Shown piece after piece: positions 36,070 to 44,910 of a DNA stretch of 64,000 nt. This DNA is from Candidatus Pelagibacter sp. RS39 (GTDB lineage Bacteria; Pseudomonadota; Alphaproteobacteria; Pelagibacterales; Pelagibacteraceae). Made by a program: the position numbers and the translations under genes. The notes below the pieces were generated by a model. The model ran no database searches, was not told where the DNA came from, and saw nothing but the letters and a program-made list of their open reading frames with translations. The stretch spans positions 62,001 through 126,000 of the forward strand of contig NZ_CP020777.1 in NCBI RefSeq assembly GCF_002101315.1. Reading direction: 5' to 3'. How positions within the stretch are numbered: position 1 is the stretch's first letter; each line of letters starts with the position of its first letter.

Positions 36070-37599
36070 ATGAATTTAGTTAAGTCAACAGGGACTTTTG
36101 GTTTCTATACTATTATCAGCAGATTACTTGGATATTTGAGAGATGTTTTAATAGCAATTTTTCTTGGAACAAGTTTTTTGGCGGATGCTTTTTTTGTAGC
36201 ATTTAGAATACCGAACACTTTTAGAAGACTTTTTGCTGAGGGAACTTTCAACTCAGCTTTTGTGCCTAGCTACATGTCTGAACTAGTTAAAAATAAATCA
36301 AGATCAAATAAATTTGCCAACGATGTCTTTAATTTATTATTCTTAGTTTTATTTTTTTTAGTTCTCATAATTGAAATTTTCATGCCAATTTTTGTAGGAT
36401 TAATAGCCCCAGGCTTCGTTGAAGATATTAAAAAATTTGAATTAGCAACTACTTTAACAAGAATTACCTTCCCTTTTTTATTATTCGTAAGTTTATCCTC
36501 TTTTTTTGGTGCAATTTTGAATTCACATAATAAATTTGCTGCTGCTTCAGCAGCGCCAATTGTATTAAATTTAGTTTTAATATTCATTTTATTATTTGGA
36601 AGATATTTAGGTGATGAATTAATTTATTATCTTTCTTATGGAATTTCTTTGGCCGGATTATTGCAATTAATTTTTTTATATAGATTTGTAAAAAAATATT
36701 ATGTTATAGATTTTGATCTTAAATTTAAAATTACTAATAAAGTAAAAATTTTTTTTAAAAAATTATTACCTAGTATTTTTTCTTCAGGAGTTACCCAAAT
36801 AAATATTTTGGTTGGAACAATTATAGCTTCATTCCAGGCAAGTGCTGTATCATACTTATATTATGCAGATAGGATATATCAGATTAATTTAGCTATAGCC
36901 GGAATAGCCATTGGCATTGTTGTTTTACCTCAGCTTTCAAAGCATGTTCATCAAAAAAAAAAGAAAAAAATATTATTAATTCAAAATAAAGCATTAGAGC
37001 TAAGTATGTTTTTAAGCATACCTGCATCTGTAGCGTTGGTTATAGGATCTGAACAAATAATCTCAGCTCTATTTGGATATGGTTCTTTTACAATGGAATC
37101 TGTTCTCAATGCATCAAAAGCACTTTATTATTTTGGTCTAGGACTCCCAGCATTCGCATTAATAAAAGTTTTTTCGACATTTTTTTTTGCAAATCAAGAT
37201 ACTAAAACTCCATTTTATATTTCCTTAGTTTCTGTTTTGCTAAATATTTTAATAAGTGTTTACTTTTTTAAAGATATTGGTTTTATAATAATTCCTATAG
37301 CAACGACCATATCTTCATGGTTTAATTCTTTAATATTATTTATTTATTTAAAAAATAATAACTTATTTGAATTTAACAAAACTTTTTTTAAACAATTTGT
37401 TAAGATAATTTTTGCATCAATTATAATGGGTATTTTCTTTCAATACTTGATCTTATTATTTGAAAATCAATTGAGTTATGCCTATTTCTTCAAGTCTGCT
37501 TATTTATTATTATGTGTTTTATTCACAATAATTTTTTATTTCGCAGTGTCATATTTTATCAAAGCTTTTAATTACCAAGATATTAAATTAAAGTATTAG
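36070..37599 (+). CDS. murJ: Lipid II flippase MurJ
   Basis: MurJ flips lipid II across the cytoplasmic membrane for peptidoglycan synthesis. The 509-residue protein starts TFGFYTIISRLLGYLRDVLI and has FRIPNTFRRLFAEGTFNSAF, the family signature. About 14 hydrophobic segments follow to the C-terminus. It is three bases upstream of trpS. The murJ-trpS pairing is common in Alphaproteobacteria. Hydrophobic residues are strongly Ile/Phe-biased, in keeping with the low G+C. Confidence 0.94.
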   Translation: MNLVKSTGTFGFYTIISRLLGYLRDVLIAIFLGTSFLADAFFVAFRIPNTFRRLFAEGTFNSAFVPSYMSELVKNKSRSNKFANDVFNLLFLVLFFLVLIIEIFMPIFVGLIAPGFVEDIKKFELATTLTRITFPFLLFVSLSSFFGAILNSHNKFAAASAAPIVLNLVLIFILLFGRYLGDELIYYLSYGISLAGLLQLIFLYRFVKKYYVIDFDLKFKITNKVKIFFKKLLPSIFSSGVTQINILVGTIIASFQASAVSYLYYADRIYQINLAIAGIAIGIVVLPQLSKHVHQKKKKKILLIQNKALELSMFLSIPASVALVIGSEQIISALFGYGSFTMESVLNASKALYYFGLGLPAFALIKVFSTFFFANQDTKTPFYISLVSVLLNILISVYFFKDIGFIIIPIATTISSWFNSLILFIYLKNNNLFEFNKTFFKQFVKIIFASIIMGIFFQYLILLFENQLSYAYFFKSAYLLLCVLFTIIFYFAVSYFIKAFNYQDIKLKY

Positions 37600-37602
37600 A
37601 AT

Positions 37603-38604
37603 ATGAAAAAAAAAATTTTCTCCGGTGTTCAACCTACGGGAAATCTTCATTTAGGAAATTATTTAGGAGCCATAAAAAACTTTGTTGATTTAAATAACGA
37701 TATTCAAAATGAGTGTATCTTTTGTGTAGTTGACCTTCATGCAATAACAGTAAGCCAAAATCCAAAAGATTTAAAATCAAATATACATGAGACAGTAGCT
37801 ACATTTGTTGCTAGTGGAATAGATCCTAAAAAAAGTATAATTTTTAATCAATCTCAAGTGAGCGCTCACTCAGAGGCAGCGTGGATTTTAAGCTGTGTTG
37901 CCAGAATGGGATGGCTAAATAGGATGACTCAATTTAAGGAAAAAGCTGGCAAGGATAAAGAAAAAGCAAGTATCGGTCTTTATTCGTATCCTGTTTTAAT
38001 GGCAGCTGATATTTTATTATATGACTCAACTCATGTACCCGTTGGAGATGACCAAAAACAACACTTGGAGTTATGTCGTGATATAGCTCAAAAATTTAAC
38101 AATGATTATAAAATCGAAAATTTTTTTATAGTCCCTGAACCTTTAATTAAAAAAGAATTTTCTAGAATTATGAGTTTAAAGGATGGTCTTAAAAAGATGA
38201 GTAAATCAGAGGTATCAGACTTGAGTAGAATAAACTTAACTGATGATAAAGATCAAATAATAAATAAAATTAAAAAAGCAAAAACTGATACTTTACCTTT
38301 ACCTAGTAAAATTGAAGAGTTAGACAAAAGACCTGAGGCTAAAAATTTAATTGGTATTTATTCAAGTTTGATGAATAATACACTCCAAAAAACGATTGAT
38401 GAATTTGCTGGAAAAAATTTTTCAGAATTTAAAGAAAAATTATCAGAAATAGTTGTTAATGAAATTAATCCAATCTCATTAAAAATTAAAGAGCTATTAG
38501 ATGATAAAGTTTTTTTAGAAAAAATACTTAAAGATGGATACGAGAAAGCTAATGAAATTGCCTCAAAAAAAATAAAAAAAATTCATGAAATCGTAGGTTT
38601 TTGA
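37603..38604 (+). CDS. trpS: Tryptophanyl-tRNA synthetase
   Basis: This class I synthetase charges tRNA-Trp. FSGVQPTGNLHLGNYLGAIK at the N-terminus holds the HIGH-type motif. KKMSKSEVSDLSRI near residue 200 is the KMSKS loop. LMAADILLYDSTHVPVGDDQ is the conserved Trp-binding helix region. The length of 333 residues is normal. It follows murJ directly, and the NifU-like gene begins 53 bases later. Confidence 0.96.
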   Translation: MKKKIFSGVQPTGNLHLGNYLGAIKNFVDLNNDIQNECIFCVVDLHAITVSQNPKDLKSNIHETVATFVASGIDPKKSIIFNQSQVSAHSEAAWILSCVARMGWLNRMTQFKEKAGKDKEKASIGLYSYPVLMAADILLYDSTHVPVGDDQKQHLELCRDIAQKFNNDYKIENFFIVPEPLIKKEFSRIMSLKDGLKKMSKSEVSDLSRINLTDDKDQIINKIKKAKTDTLPLPSKIEELDKRPEAKNLIGIYSSLMNNTLQKTIDEFAGKNFSEFKEKLSEIVVNEINPISLKIKELLDDKVFLEKILKDGYEKANEIASKKIKKIHEIVGF

Positions 38605-38657
38605 GGATATTTTCATAAAGCGGTACCATTTTTAAAAATATTGCTTATATATAATTT

Positions 38658-39197
38658 ATGTTTGTTCAGACTGAGATTACACCAAATCCTAATTCTTTAA
38701 AATTTATACCAGGCAAGGTTGTTTCAAGTGCAGGATCATTTGAAGTAAATAAAAATGACAATGTAAATAATGAGCTAATTAGAAATATTCTTTCAGTAAA
38801 TGGTGTAGAGGGAATTTTTTTAAGTAAAGATTTCATTTCAGTTAATAAACGTGATGAAAATTCTTGGGACGATATCAAGCATATAGTGGTTTCACATATT
38901 AATGAATTTTATGCATCAGGAAAAGAATATGTCATAAATAAAGATCTAAACGAACAAAATGATAGTTTTGATGAAATTGAGAAAAGAATAATCCAATTAC
39001 TTGAGGAGAAAATTCGTCCAGCAATTGCAAGAGACGGAGGAGATATTAAATTTAAAGAGTTTAAAGATGGAGTTGTTAAAGTTCAATTACAAGGGAGCTG
39101 TTCTGGATGTCCTAGTTCAACAATGACTTTAAAACAAGGTGTTCAAAATCTCTTATGTCATTATTTGCCAGAGGTTAAAAAAGTTGAAGCTGTTTAA
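38658..39197 (+). CDS. NifU-like Fe-S scaffold/carrier protein
   Basis: Residues 1-~90 form the Nfu N-terminal domain, starting FVQTEITPNPNSLKFIPGK. Residues ~110-179 form the NifU C-terminal domain with IRPAIARDGGDIKF and GSCSGCPSSTMTLK, where the CxxC binds the 4Fe-4S cluster. The length of 179 residues matches alphaproteobacterial Nfu proteins that carry clusters to apo-enzymes. The glucosaminidase gene starts three bases after its stop. Confidence 0.93.
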   Translation: MFVQTEITPNPNSLKFIPGKVVSSAGSFEVNKNDNVNNELIRNILSVNGVEGIFLSKDFISVNKRDENSWDDIKHIVVSHINEFYASGKEYVINKDLNEQNDSFDEIEKRIIQLLEEKIRPAIARDGGDIKFKEFKDGVVKVQLQGSCSGCPSSTMTLKQGVQNLLCHYLPEVKKVEAV

Positions 39198-39200
39198 TAT

Positions 39201-40283
39201 ATGAGAAAAATCTTTAAAAAAAATAGAATAAAACCATTTAGAGTTTTTGATGAAAATAACCTAAGTTCGCTACCAAGAATTATTCTAAGTAGTGTACTTG
39301 TTATCTTATTTTTTTATTCTTTGCCGATTATTGTTAATTTTACCAGCAATAAAATTGAAAGTTCGGCTGGAATTCAAAATAATTCAAAAGCAATACTTGC
39401 ATACACTCTTAATAAAAAATCCTCAAATTCATCAAATTCCCAAACACTTAATGAGGATGATCTATTAATCGATATTTATAGTTTAAATGATCAAGAAACA
39501 GATACAGTAAGATTAGATGCTTCAACGATTAAACAACTTTTTGAAGATACAGATTATAAGCTTGATGATGTAAGAAAAAAAAAATTAGTCAAGCCTATAG
39601 CTTTAACTTTACTTCCTGCTGAAATAAAAATGATCGAAAGCGTTAAAAAGAGGAAAGAGTTTTTTATACAAATAGTATTACCACTAATTTTAGAGGAAAA
39701 TAAAAATATTAAATTAGATAGAAAAAGATTATTTAGTATAATTAATAAGAATAATAACTCGAGCTCAGAGAAAAGATGGTTAGAAAAAAAATATAAACAA
39801 TATGGTATACCCTCAAAAGATTTATCAATATTAAAAAGAAGAATGGATATAGTTCCAGTTTCATTAGCACTTGCTCAAGCTGCTAAGGAAACAGGATGGG
39901 GAACTTCAAGATTTGCTCAACAAGGAAATGCATTATTTGGTCAATGGACTTGGTCAGGCGAGGGATTAAAACCAAAAGATGCTGAAAAAAGTGAAGGCCA
40001 CAAGGTGATGAAATTTAATGTTTTGCAAGCATCTGTAAGAGCTTATCAGAGAAATATAAATACTCATTCCAGTTATGAAGATTTTAGATTAGCCAGAGCT
40101 AAATTAAGAGATTTAGGACAACCACTGGACAGCATGATTTTGTCAAGTTATTTGGATAAATATGCTGAAACAGGAAATGAGTATGTGAAAGTTTTACAAA
40201 AGATTATTCAACAAAATAATTTAAAAGATTTTGATGATGCAAAATTGTTACCCTCAAGTATTGAGTTAGAAAGTTTAATTTAA
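39201..40283 (+). CDS. Glucosaminidase-domain (Bax-like) protein
   Basis: The 360-residue protein has one hydrophobic segment at about residues 27-47 (IILSSVLVILFFYSLPIIVN) and is probably anchored in the inner membrane facing the periplasm. The C-terminal half, from VSLALAQAAKETGWGTSRFA onward, is the glucosaminidase fold with catalytic Glu and the ALFGQWTW segment, related to E. coli Bax. It probably cleaves glycan strands of peptidoglycan. It is convergent with the polysaccharide deacetylase. Confidence 0.83.
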   Translation: MRKIFKKNRIKPFRVFDENNLSSLPRIILSSVLVILFFYSLPIIVNFTSNKIESSAGIQNNSKAILAYTLNKKSSNSSNSQTLNEDDLLIDIYSLNDQETDTVRLDASTIKQLFEDTDYKLDDVRKKKLVKPIALTLLPAEIKMIESVKKRKEFFIQIVLPLILEENKNIKLDRKRLFSIINKNNNSSSEKRWLEKKYKQYGIPSKDLSILKRRMDIVPVSLALAQAAKETGWGTSRFAQQGNALFGQWTWSGEGLKPKDAEKSEGHKVMKFNVLQASVRAYQRNINTHSSYEDFRLARAKLRDLGQPLDSMILSSYLDKYAETGNEYVKVLQKIIQQNNLKDFDDAKLLPSSIELESLI

Positions 40284-40289
40284 AATTTA

Positions 40290-41342
40290 TTATCTAATAA
40301 TAAACTGTGTACCAAACCATCTCCATTTACCATTATCATTTACAGAACAATTAATACGACCTCTTCTTGGCAAGAATGGTTCCCTAAATTTTATTGTAAG
40401 CTCTTTTTCAACAAGTTTAATATTTGATTTCATCCATTTATCTCCTTCATTTGAGTAGCAATTAATATTTTCAATATTTTTTTGATCATCAAAAAAATTA
40501 ACTTTAAATTTAGGTGGATTATTTTCTTTTGATAATTTTTTTTCCACAGGCTCCAATTTTTTATATTCGAGTGGATAATAATTTATTATCGATTTAAATC
40601 TTTTAATTTCTCCGTATTTTTCATTAATTGGAAACCTCGGAAGTTCAAATTTATTTTTATTTACGTCGATAATTCCCGAATGTTGTCCAAATGCAATTTT
40701 GAAATTTTGAGATATATAATCTCTCATAAATCCTGAATATTCTCCAAATGGGTAAGAAAATAAAGTCGGTACATATCCTAATTTTTCTTTAAAAATAAGA
40801 TTTGATGTTTTTATATCATTTAAAAAAATCTCCTGTGATTTATCGATTAAATAATCATGGGAGTGCGAGTGGTGTCCAATAACACCAAATTCACTACGTT
40901 CAATTTCTTTAATTTGATCCCAATTCATGTATCCATTATTTCCAACAGGTTCAGTAGAGACAAATAATACAAATGGAATTTTATTTTTTTTCAAGTAAGG
41001 CCAGGCATTATCGTAAAAGGATTGAAATGCATCATCAATAGTAAGTAGAATCTTTTTTTCTTTTTTTGGAATATCAAACTCATTTTCAAAATCTTTTGGA
41101 TGATAAAAGTTTAAATTAGCATCTAAAATAAGTTCGACATGTTTCTTGAAAATATCCATTGATATATTAGTTGATGGATATTTAAACTCATTAAATCGAT
41201 GATACATAATTGACAATACACCCTCATCATTAGAAAAATATTTAATATTTTCTTGTGCGTTTGAGTTAAAAGTCAATATAATTAAAAAAATGAATAAATT
41301 AATTATAGATGCTGCAAAGGATAATATTTTTTTTATGATCAT
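40290..41342 (-). CDS. Polysaccharide deacetylase-family protein
   Basis: The 350-residue protein has an N-terminal signal of about 30 residues ending NSNAQ. The NodB-type core has LSIMYHRFNEF and LLTIDDAFQSFYDNAWPYL (motif 1 with the Asp pair). IGHHSHSHDYL gives the metal-binding HxxxH motif. It may deacetylate peptidoglycan or another envelope glycan. The C-terminal ~80 residues form a beta-rich domain of unknown role. The signal needs the start at 41342, which lies inside tsaB on the other strand. Confidence 0.85.
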   Translation of the reverse strand: MIIKKILSFAASIINLFIFLIILTFNSNAQENIKYFSNDEGVLSIMYHRFNEFKYPSTNISMDIFKKHVELILDANLNFYHPKDFENEFDIPKKEKKILLTIDDAFQSFYDNAWPYLKKNKIPFVLFVSTEPVGNNGYMNWDQIKEIERSEFGVIGHHSHSHDYLIDKSQEIFLNDIKTSNLIFKEKLGYVPTLFSYPFGEYSGFMRDYISQNFKIAFGQHSGIIDVNKNKFELPRFPINEKYGEIKRFKSIINYYPLEYKKLEPVEKKLSKENNPPKFKVNFFDDQKNIENINCYSNEGDKWMKSNIKLVEKELTIKFREPFLPRRGRINCSVNDNGKWRWFGTQFIIR

Positions 41343-41673
41343 TAATAATAATAATTATAGTGTTACTCATGAAAATAGCAAAAATAATTATGAAAAACTG
41401 TTTGTTTTACTCACTGATTTTTTAAAAAATAATAATTTAGAGATTAGTGATATTGGATTAATTTATATAAATAGAGGCCCTGGTAGTTTTGCAGGTATCA
41501 GAAATTCTTTATCGACAATTAAAGCAATTCATATGATTAAAAAAATTGATTATTATTGTTTTAGTTTTGAGGACTTTGAGAATGAAACGAATATAAAGTA
41601 TGAAAATATACCGCATCTTTGCAGTAAATTTAGCCTCAAAAAAAATTTGATTAAACCTTATTATATAAGTTAA
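41290..41673 (+). CDS. tsaB: TsaB-like protein, short form
   Basis: TsaB is the non-catalytic partner of TsaD in making t6A on tRNAs. This 127-residue protein keeps only the first ASKHA half: MNKLIIDAAKDNIFFMI, then NRGPGSFAGIRNSL at about 61-74, matching the GPGSFTGLR hallmark. Usual TsaB has 200-230 residues, so the C-terminal lobe is missing. Its first 53 bases overlap the deacetylase 5' end on the other strand. Position before fur-miaB is the standard tsaB place, but rimI is absent. It could be a minimal functional form or a decaying gene. Confidence 0.75.
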   Translation: MNKLIIDAAKDNIFFMIINNNNYSVTHENSKNNYEKLFVLLTDFLKNNNLEISDIGLIYINRGPGSFAGIRNSLSTIKAIHMIKKIDYYCFSFEDFENETNIKYENIPHLCSKFSLKKNLIKPYYIS

Positions 41674-41681
41674 AATTAGGT

Positions 41682-42122
41682 ATGACAGACACTGCAGATA
41701 CAATTGAACAAAAGTGTTTAGCTAAAGGTGTTAAACTAACAGAACAAAGAAAAATTATTGCAAAAATAATTTCGGAGTCAAAGTCAGAGTATGGAGAGTC
41801 AGATCATCCTGATGTAGATGAACTTTATAGTCGTGTTTCGAAAGTTGATCCAAAAATAAGTATAGCTACAGTTTATAGAACAGTAAAACTATTCGAAGAG
41901 GCTGGTATCTTAACAAAACACGATTTTAAAGGTGGAAAGGCAAGATATGAAGCAATGATCGAGAGCCATCATGATCATTTGATAGATATCAAAACAGGTG
42001 AGATTATAGAATTTGTTGATGATGAGATTGAGAAACTTCAAAAAAAAGTTGCTGAAAAATATGGTTATAAATTAGTAGATCATAAATTAGAATTATATGG
42101 GGTTAAAAAAAAGCCTCAATAA
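41682..42122 (+). CDS. fur: Fur-family metalloregulator (Fur/Mur)
   Basis: Fur-family repressors sense Fe2+ or Mn2+. The 146-residue protein has a winged helix (KLTEQRKIIAKIISES, then SIATVYRTVKLFEEAGI). The dimerisation domain has ESHHDHLIDIKTGEIIEF with the metal-binding His cluster. The C-terminal CxxC zinc site of E. coli Fur is absent. In Alphaproteobacteria this locus (before miaB) encodes the Mur/Fur ortholog, often manganese-responsive. It is distinct from the Irr-type protein at 56943. It may act on the Fur-like boxes at 60.6 kb, by inference. Confidence 0.9.
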   Translation: MTDTADTIEQKCLAKGVKLTEQRKIIAKIISESKSEYGESDHPDVDELYSRVSKVDPKISIATVYRTVKLFEEAGILTKHDFKGGKARYEAMIESHHDHLIDIKTGEIIEFVDDEIEKLQKKVAEKYGYKLVDHKLELYGVKKKPQ

Positions 42123-43451
42123 ATGAGTCAAAAAATTTTCATTAAAACTTTTGGATGTCAAATGAATGAGTATGACTCTAATAGAATATTAGATACTGTT
42201 AAAAAAATTGGTTATGAAAAGACAGAAAAATACGAGGATGCTAATTGTTATTTGTTAAACACATGTCATATAAGGGATAAAGCTAAAGAAAAAGTCTATT
42301 CTGAAATAGGTAGAGTAAAAAAAATTTTTAGATTTAAAAAAAAACCTTTAGTTATTATTGTAGGATGCGTTGCTCAAGCAGAAAATCAAGAAATGCTAAA
42401 AAGAGAGCCTTTCATTGATTTGGTAATAGGTCCTCAAGCTTACCATAAAATTAATGATACAATTTTAAATTATGTTGAAAAAAAAAGGAAACTTGAAGAA
42501 ACAGAGTTTGATGCGGTTACAAAATTTGAATACTTGAGTAAAATAAAAACTAAAGTAGAAAAAGTTTCATCTTTTTTAACAATTCAAGAAGGCTGTGATA
42601 AGTTTTGTCATTTTTGTGTAGTTCCTTACACTAGAGGACCAGAGTATTCAAGGCCACCTAGTCAAATTTTGGACGAAGCAAAATATTTAGCAGACAACGG
42701 TGTAAGAGAAATAACTTTGTTAGGCCAAAATGTTAATGCTTATGAAAGTAATGGGTTTCGTTTATCAGATTTAATATTAAGTATTGAAAAATTAAATGAA
42801 ATTAAAAGAGTAAGATACACAACATCTCATCCAAAGGATATGACCAATGACCTGATTGAAGTTTATAAAAGTTCAAATAAACTTATGCCACTTGTACATT
42901 TACCAGTGCAAAGTGGATCGAATAGAATATTAAAATTGATGAATAGAAATCATACTATTGAGAATTACATCGAGACATTTAATAAGCTTAAAGAAATTAA
43001 TTCAAAAATAGAATTTTCAAGTGATTTTATAATTGCTTACCCTGGGGAAGAAAATCAGGACTTTGAAGATACTTTAAATCTTATAAAAAAAGTAAAGTTT
43101 ATAAACTCTTACTCGTATATTTTTAGCCCTAGACCTGGAACTGTTTCAGAAAATCTAAATTTAATTGATAAAAAAACTTCATTTGAAAGGTTAGAAATAA
43201 TTCAAAATGAATTGTTTGAAAATCAGATCCAAAAAAACAAGTCTTTAGAAAACAGTATTGTGGAAGTATTAGTTGAAAATTTCACAGAAGATAAAACTAA
43301 AACATTTGGAAGATCTAAGCACATGACATCAGTAATCTTTGATGGTAAGAAAAGTGATATTGGAAAAATTGTGCAAGTAAAAATTAGTAAAAGTAACAGA
43401 AGTACTTTATTTGGTGAAATTGTAGATAATTCTAATCAGAAAGTTGCATAA
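42123..43451 (+). CDS. miaB: tRNA-2-methylthio-N6-dimethylallyladenosine synthase MiaB
   Basis: MiaB is a radical-SAM methylthiotransferase acting on A37 of tRNAs. The N-terminal domain has KTFGCQMNEYDS and NTCHIRDKA, with cysteines for the auxiliary cluster. The radical-SAM CxxxCxxC is in EGCDKFCHFCVVPYTRG near residue 155. A C-terminal TRAM domain closes the protein. The length of 442 residues is normal. The gene starts next to the fur stop with no gap. Confidence 0.96.
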   Translation: MSQKIFIKTFGCQMNEYDSNRILDTVKKIGYEKTEKYEDANCYLLNTCHIRDKAKEKVYSEIGRVKKIFRFKKKPLVIIVGCVAQAENQEMLKREPFIDLVIGPQAYHKINDTILNYVEKKRKLEETEFDAVTKFEYLSKIKTKVEKVSSFLTIQEGCDKFCHFCVVPYTRGPEYSRPPSQILDEAKYLADNGVREITLLGQNVNAYESNGFRLSDLILSIEKLNEIKRVRYTTSHPKDMTNDLIEVYKSSNKLMPLVHLPVQSGSNRILKLMNRNHTIENYIETFNKLKEINSKIEFSSDFIIAYPGEENQDFEDTLNLIKKVKFINSYSYIFSPRPGTVSENLNLIDKKTSFERLEIIQNELFENQIQKNKSLENSIVEVLVENFTEDKTKTFGRSKHMTSVIFDGKKSDIGKIVQVKISKSNRSTLFGEIVDNSNQKVA

Positions 43452-43453
43452 AT

Positions 43454-44449
43454 TTGAGCGGAATAACAAAAAAAAATATTGATCAGGCAATAAAGTTTGT
43501 TTACTCGGATAATAACTCTTTAAGTGTAATATTTCATGATAACGATTTGTTAATGGGTATTGCTGGGGAATTTAATAAAAATTTACAGGAACTTGAGAAA
43601 ATCACAAAATGTAGTTTGTACTCAAGAGGAAATTCTATTCTTATAAAATCGGACCCTGAAACAAATGAAAAAGTAAAGAATGCGATCCAATTTTTAGTTA
43701 ATCAATTTATTAATAATGGTAATATCGAAAATAAAGATATACTTTCTTCGGTAGACAAATTTATGATTAATGAAAAAATAAAAAACAATAATGTAACTGA
43801 TATAATTAAAACTCCTAAAAAATCAATAATTCCTAGATCAGAGAAACAAAAGAATTATGTTAGAGCTTTAAGACAAAGTGATATTGTAATTTCTGCTGGA
43901 CCAGCAGGAACAGGTAAAACGTTTTTAGCTGTTGCAGTTGGTTTGACTATGCTTTTGGAGAAAAAAATTGAAAGAATAATTTTATCAAGACCTGCTGTTG
44001 AAGCTGGAGAGCGTTTAGGATTCTTGCCTGGTGATATGAAAGAGAAAGTAGACCCTTATTTAAGACCGTTATATGACTCTTTATATGACTTGTTTGATTT
44101 CGAAAAAATCCAAAGAATGATTGAAATTGGAGATATAGAAATAGCACCATTAGCTTTTATGAGAGGTCGAACTCTTAAAAATTCCTTTGCAATTTTAGAT
44201 GAAGCACAAAATGCAACCGATACTCAGATCAAAATGTTTCTTACTCGTATTGGTGAAAATTCAAAAATTGTAGTTAACGGAGATCCAACCCAAATTGATC
44301 TACCTAACAAAAATATGTCGGGACTGGTAAGATCAAAAGAATTACTTGGACATTTAAAAGAGATATCAATAGTTGATTTTGATCACTCAGATGTTGTTAG
44401 ACATCCACTTGTATCAAAAATAGTAAAAGCATATTCAAATAATGATTAA
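43454..44449 (+). CDS. PhoH-like ATPase
   Basis: The 331-residue protein has an N-terminal KH-like part of about 100 residues. The PhoH ATPase has Walker A SAGPAGTGKTFLAVAVGL near residue 150 and a Walker B-like FAILDEAQNAT. The start codon is TTG, three bases after the miaB stop; no good ATG gives a fuller N-terminus. The 3' end overlaps ybeY by eight bases. PhoH-YbeY adjacency is conserved and suggests a role in rRNA/RNA processing. Confidence 0.92.
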   Translation: MSGITKKNIDQAIKFVYSDNNSLSVIFHDNDLLMGIAGEFNKNLQELEKITKCSLYSRGNSILIKSDPETNEKVKNAIQFLVNQFINNGNIENKDILSSVDKFMINEKIKNNNVTDIIKTPKKSIIPRSEKQKNYVRALRQSDIVISAGPAGTGKTFLAVAVGLTMLLEKKIERIILSRPAVEAGERLGFLPGDMKEKVDPYLRPLYDSLYDLFDFEKIQRMIEIGDIEIAPLAFMRGRTLKNSFAILDEAQNATDTQIKMFLTRIGENSKIVVNGDPTQIDLPNKNMSGLVRSKELLGHLKEISIVDFDHSDVVRHPLVSKIVKAYSNND

Positions 44450-44909
44450 AGTTAGTGTCTTCTCTGAAGAGAAGGCTTGGTCAAAAAGACTGAAAAATAA
44501 AGATATTTTTTTCAAAAAAATATGTAGGGCTTTTCCAAAGAAATACCAATTTTCAAACAAAAAAGTATTATTTAGCTTACTACTTTCTAATAATAAAAAT
44601 ATTAAAAAATTAAATAAAAATTTTAGAAATAAAAATAAATCTACCGATATTTTATCTTTTCCATTCAATAAAAAAATTAAACTTCCAAAAAATAAAAATA
44701 TGTATTTGGGAGATATTATAATTAGTTATAATTATTTAGATAAGCCTAAATCTCAGGATTTAGAGTTATTTAAACAAAAAACCATTAAAATTTTTATTCA
44801 TGGTTTTCTTCACCTTTTAGGATTTGACCACAAAAAGAATAAAGATTATTTTAAAATGTTAAGAGAAGAAAACTTTATATATAAGCATGTAAAATCTAAA
44901 ATAAATTAA
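44442..44909 (+). CDS. ybeY: Endoribonuclease/rRNA maturation factor YbeY
   Basis: YbeY is a zinc-dependent RNase that acts in 16S rRNA 3'-end maturation and ribosome quality control. The C-terminal IHGFLHLLGFDHKK matches the family's H-x3-H-x5-H zinc motif. KSTDILSFPF is the other strongly conserved block. The length of 155 residues is normal. It overlaps phoH and is one base from lnt. corC, which usually follows ybeY in Proteobacteria, is absent from this place. Confidence 0.93.
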   Translation: MIKVSVFSEEKAWSKRLKNKDIFFKKICRAFPKKYQFSNKKVLFSLLLSNNKNIKKLNKNFRNKNKSTDILSFPFNKKIKLPKNKNMYLGDIIISYNYLDKPKSQDLELFKQKTIKIFIHGFLHLLGFDHKKNKDYFKMLREENFIYKHVKSKIN

Positions 44910-44910
44910 T

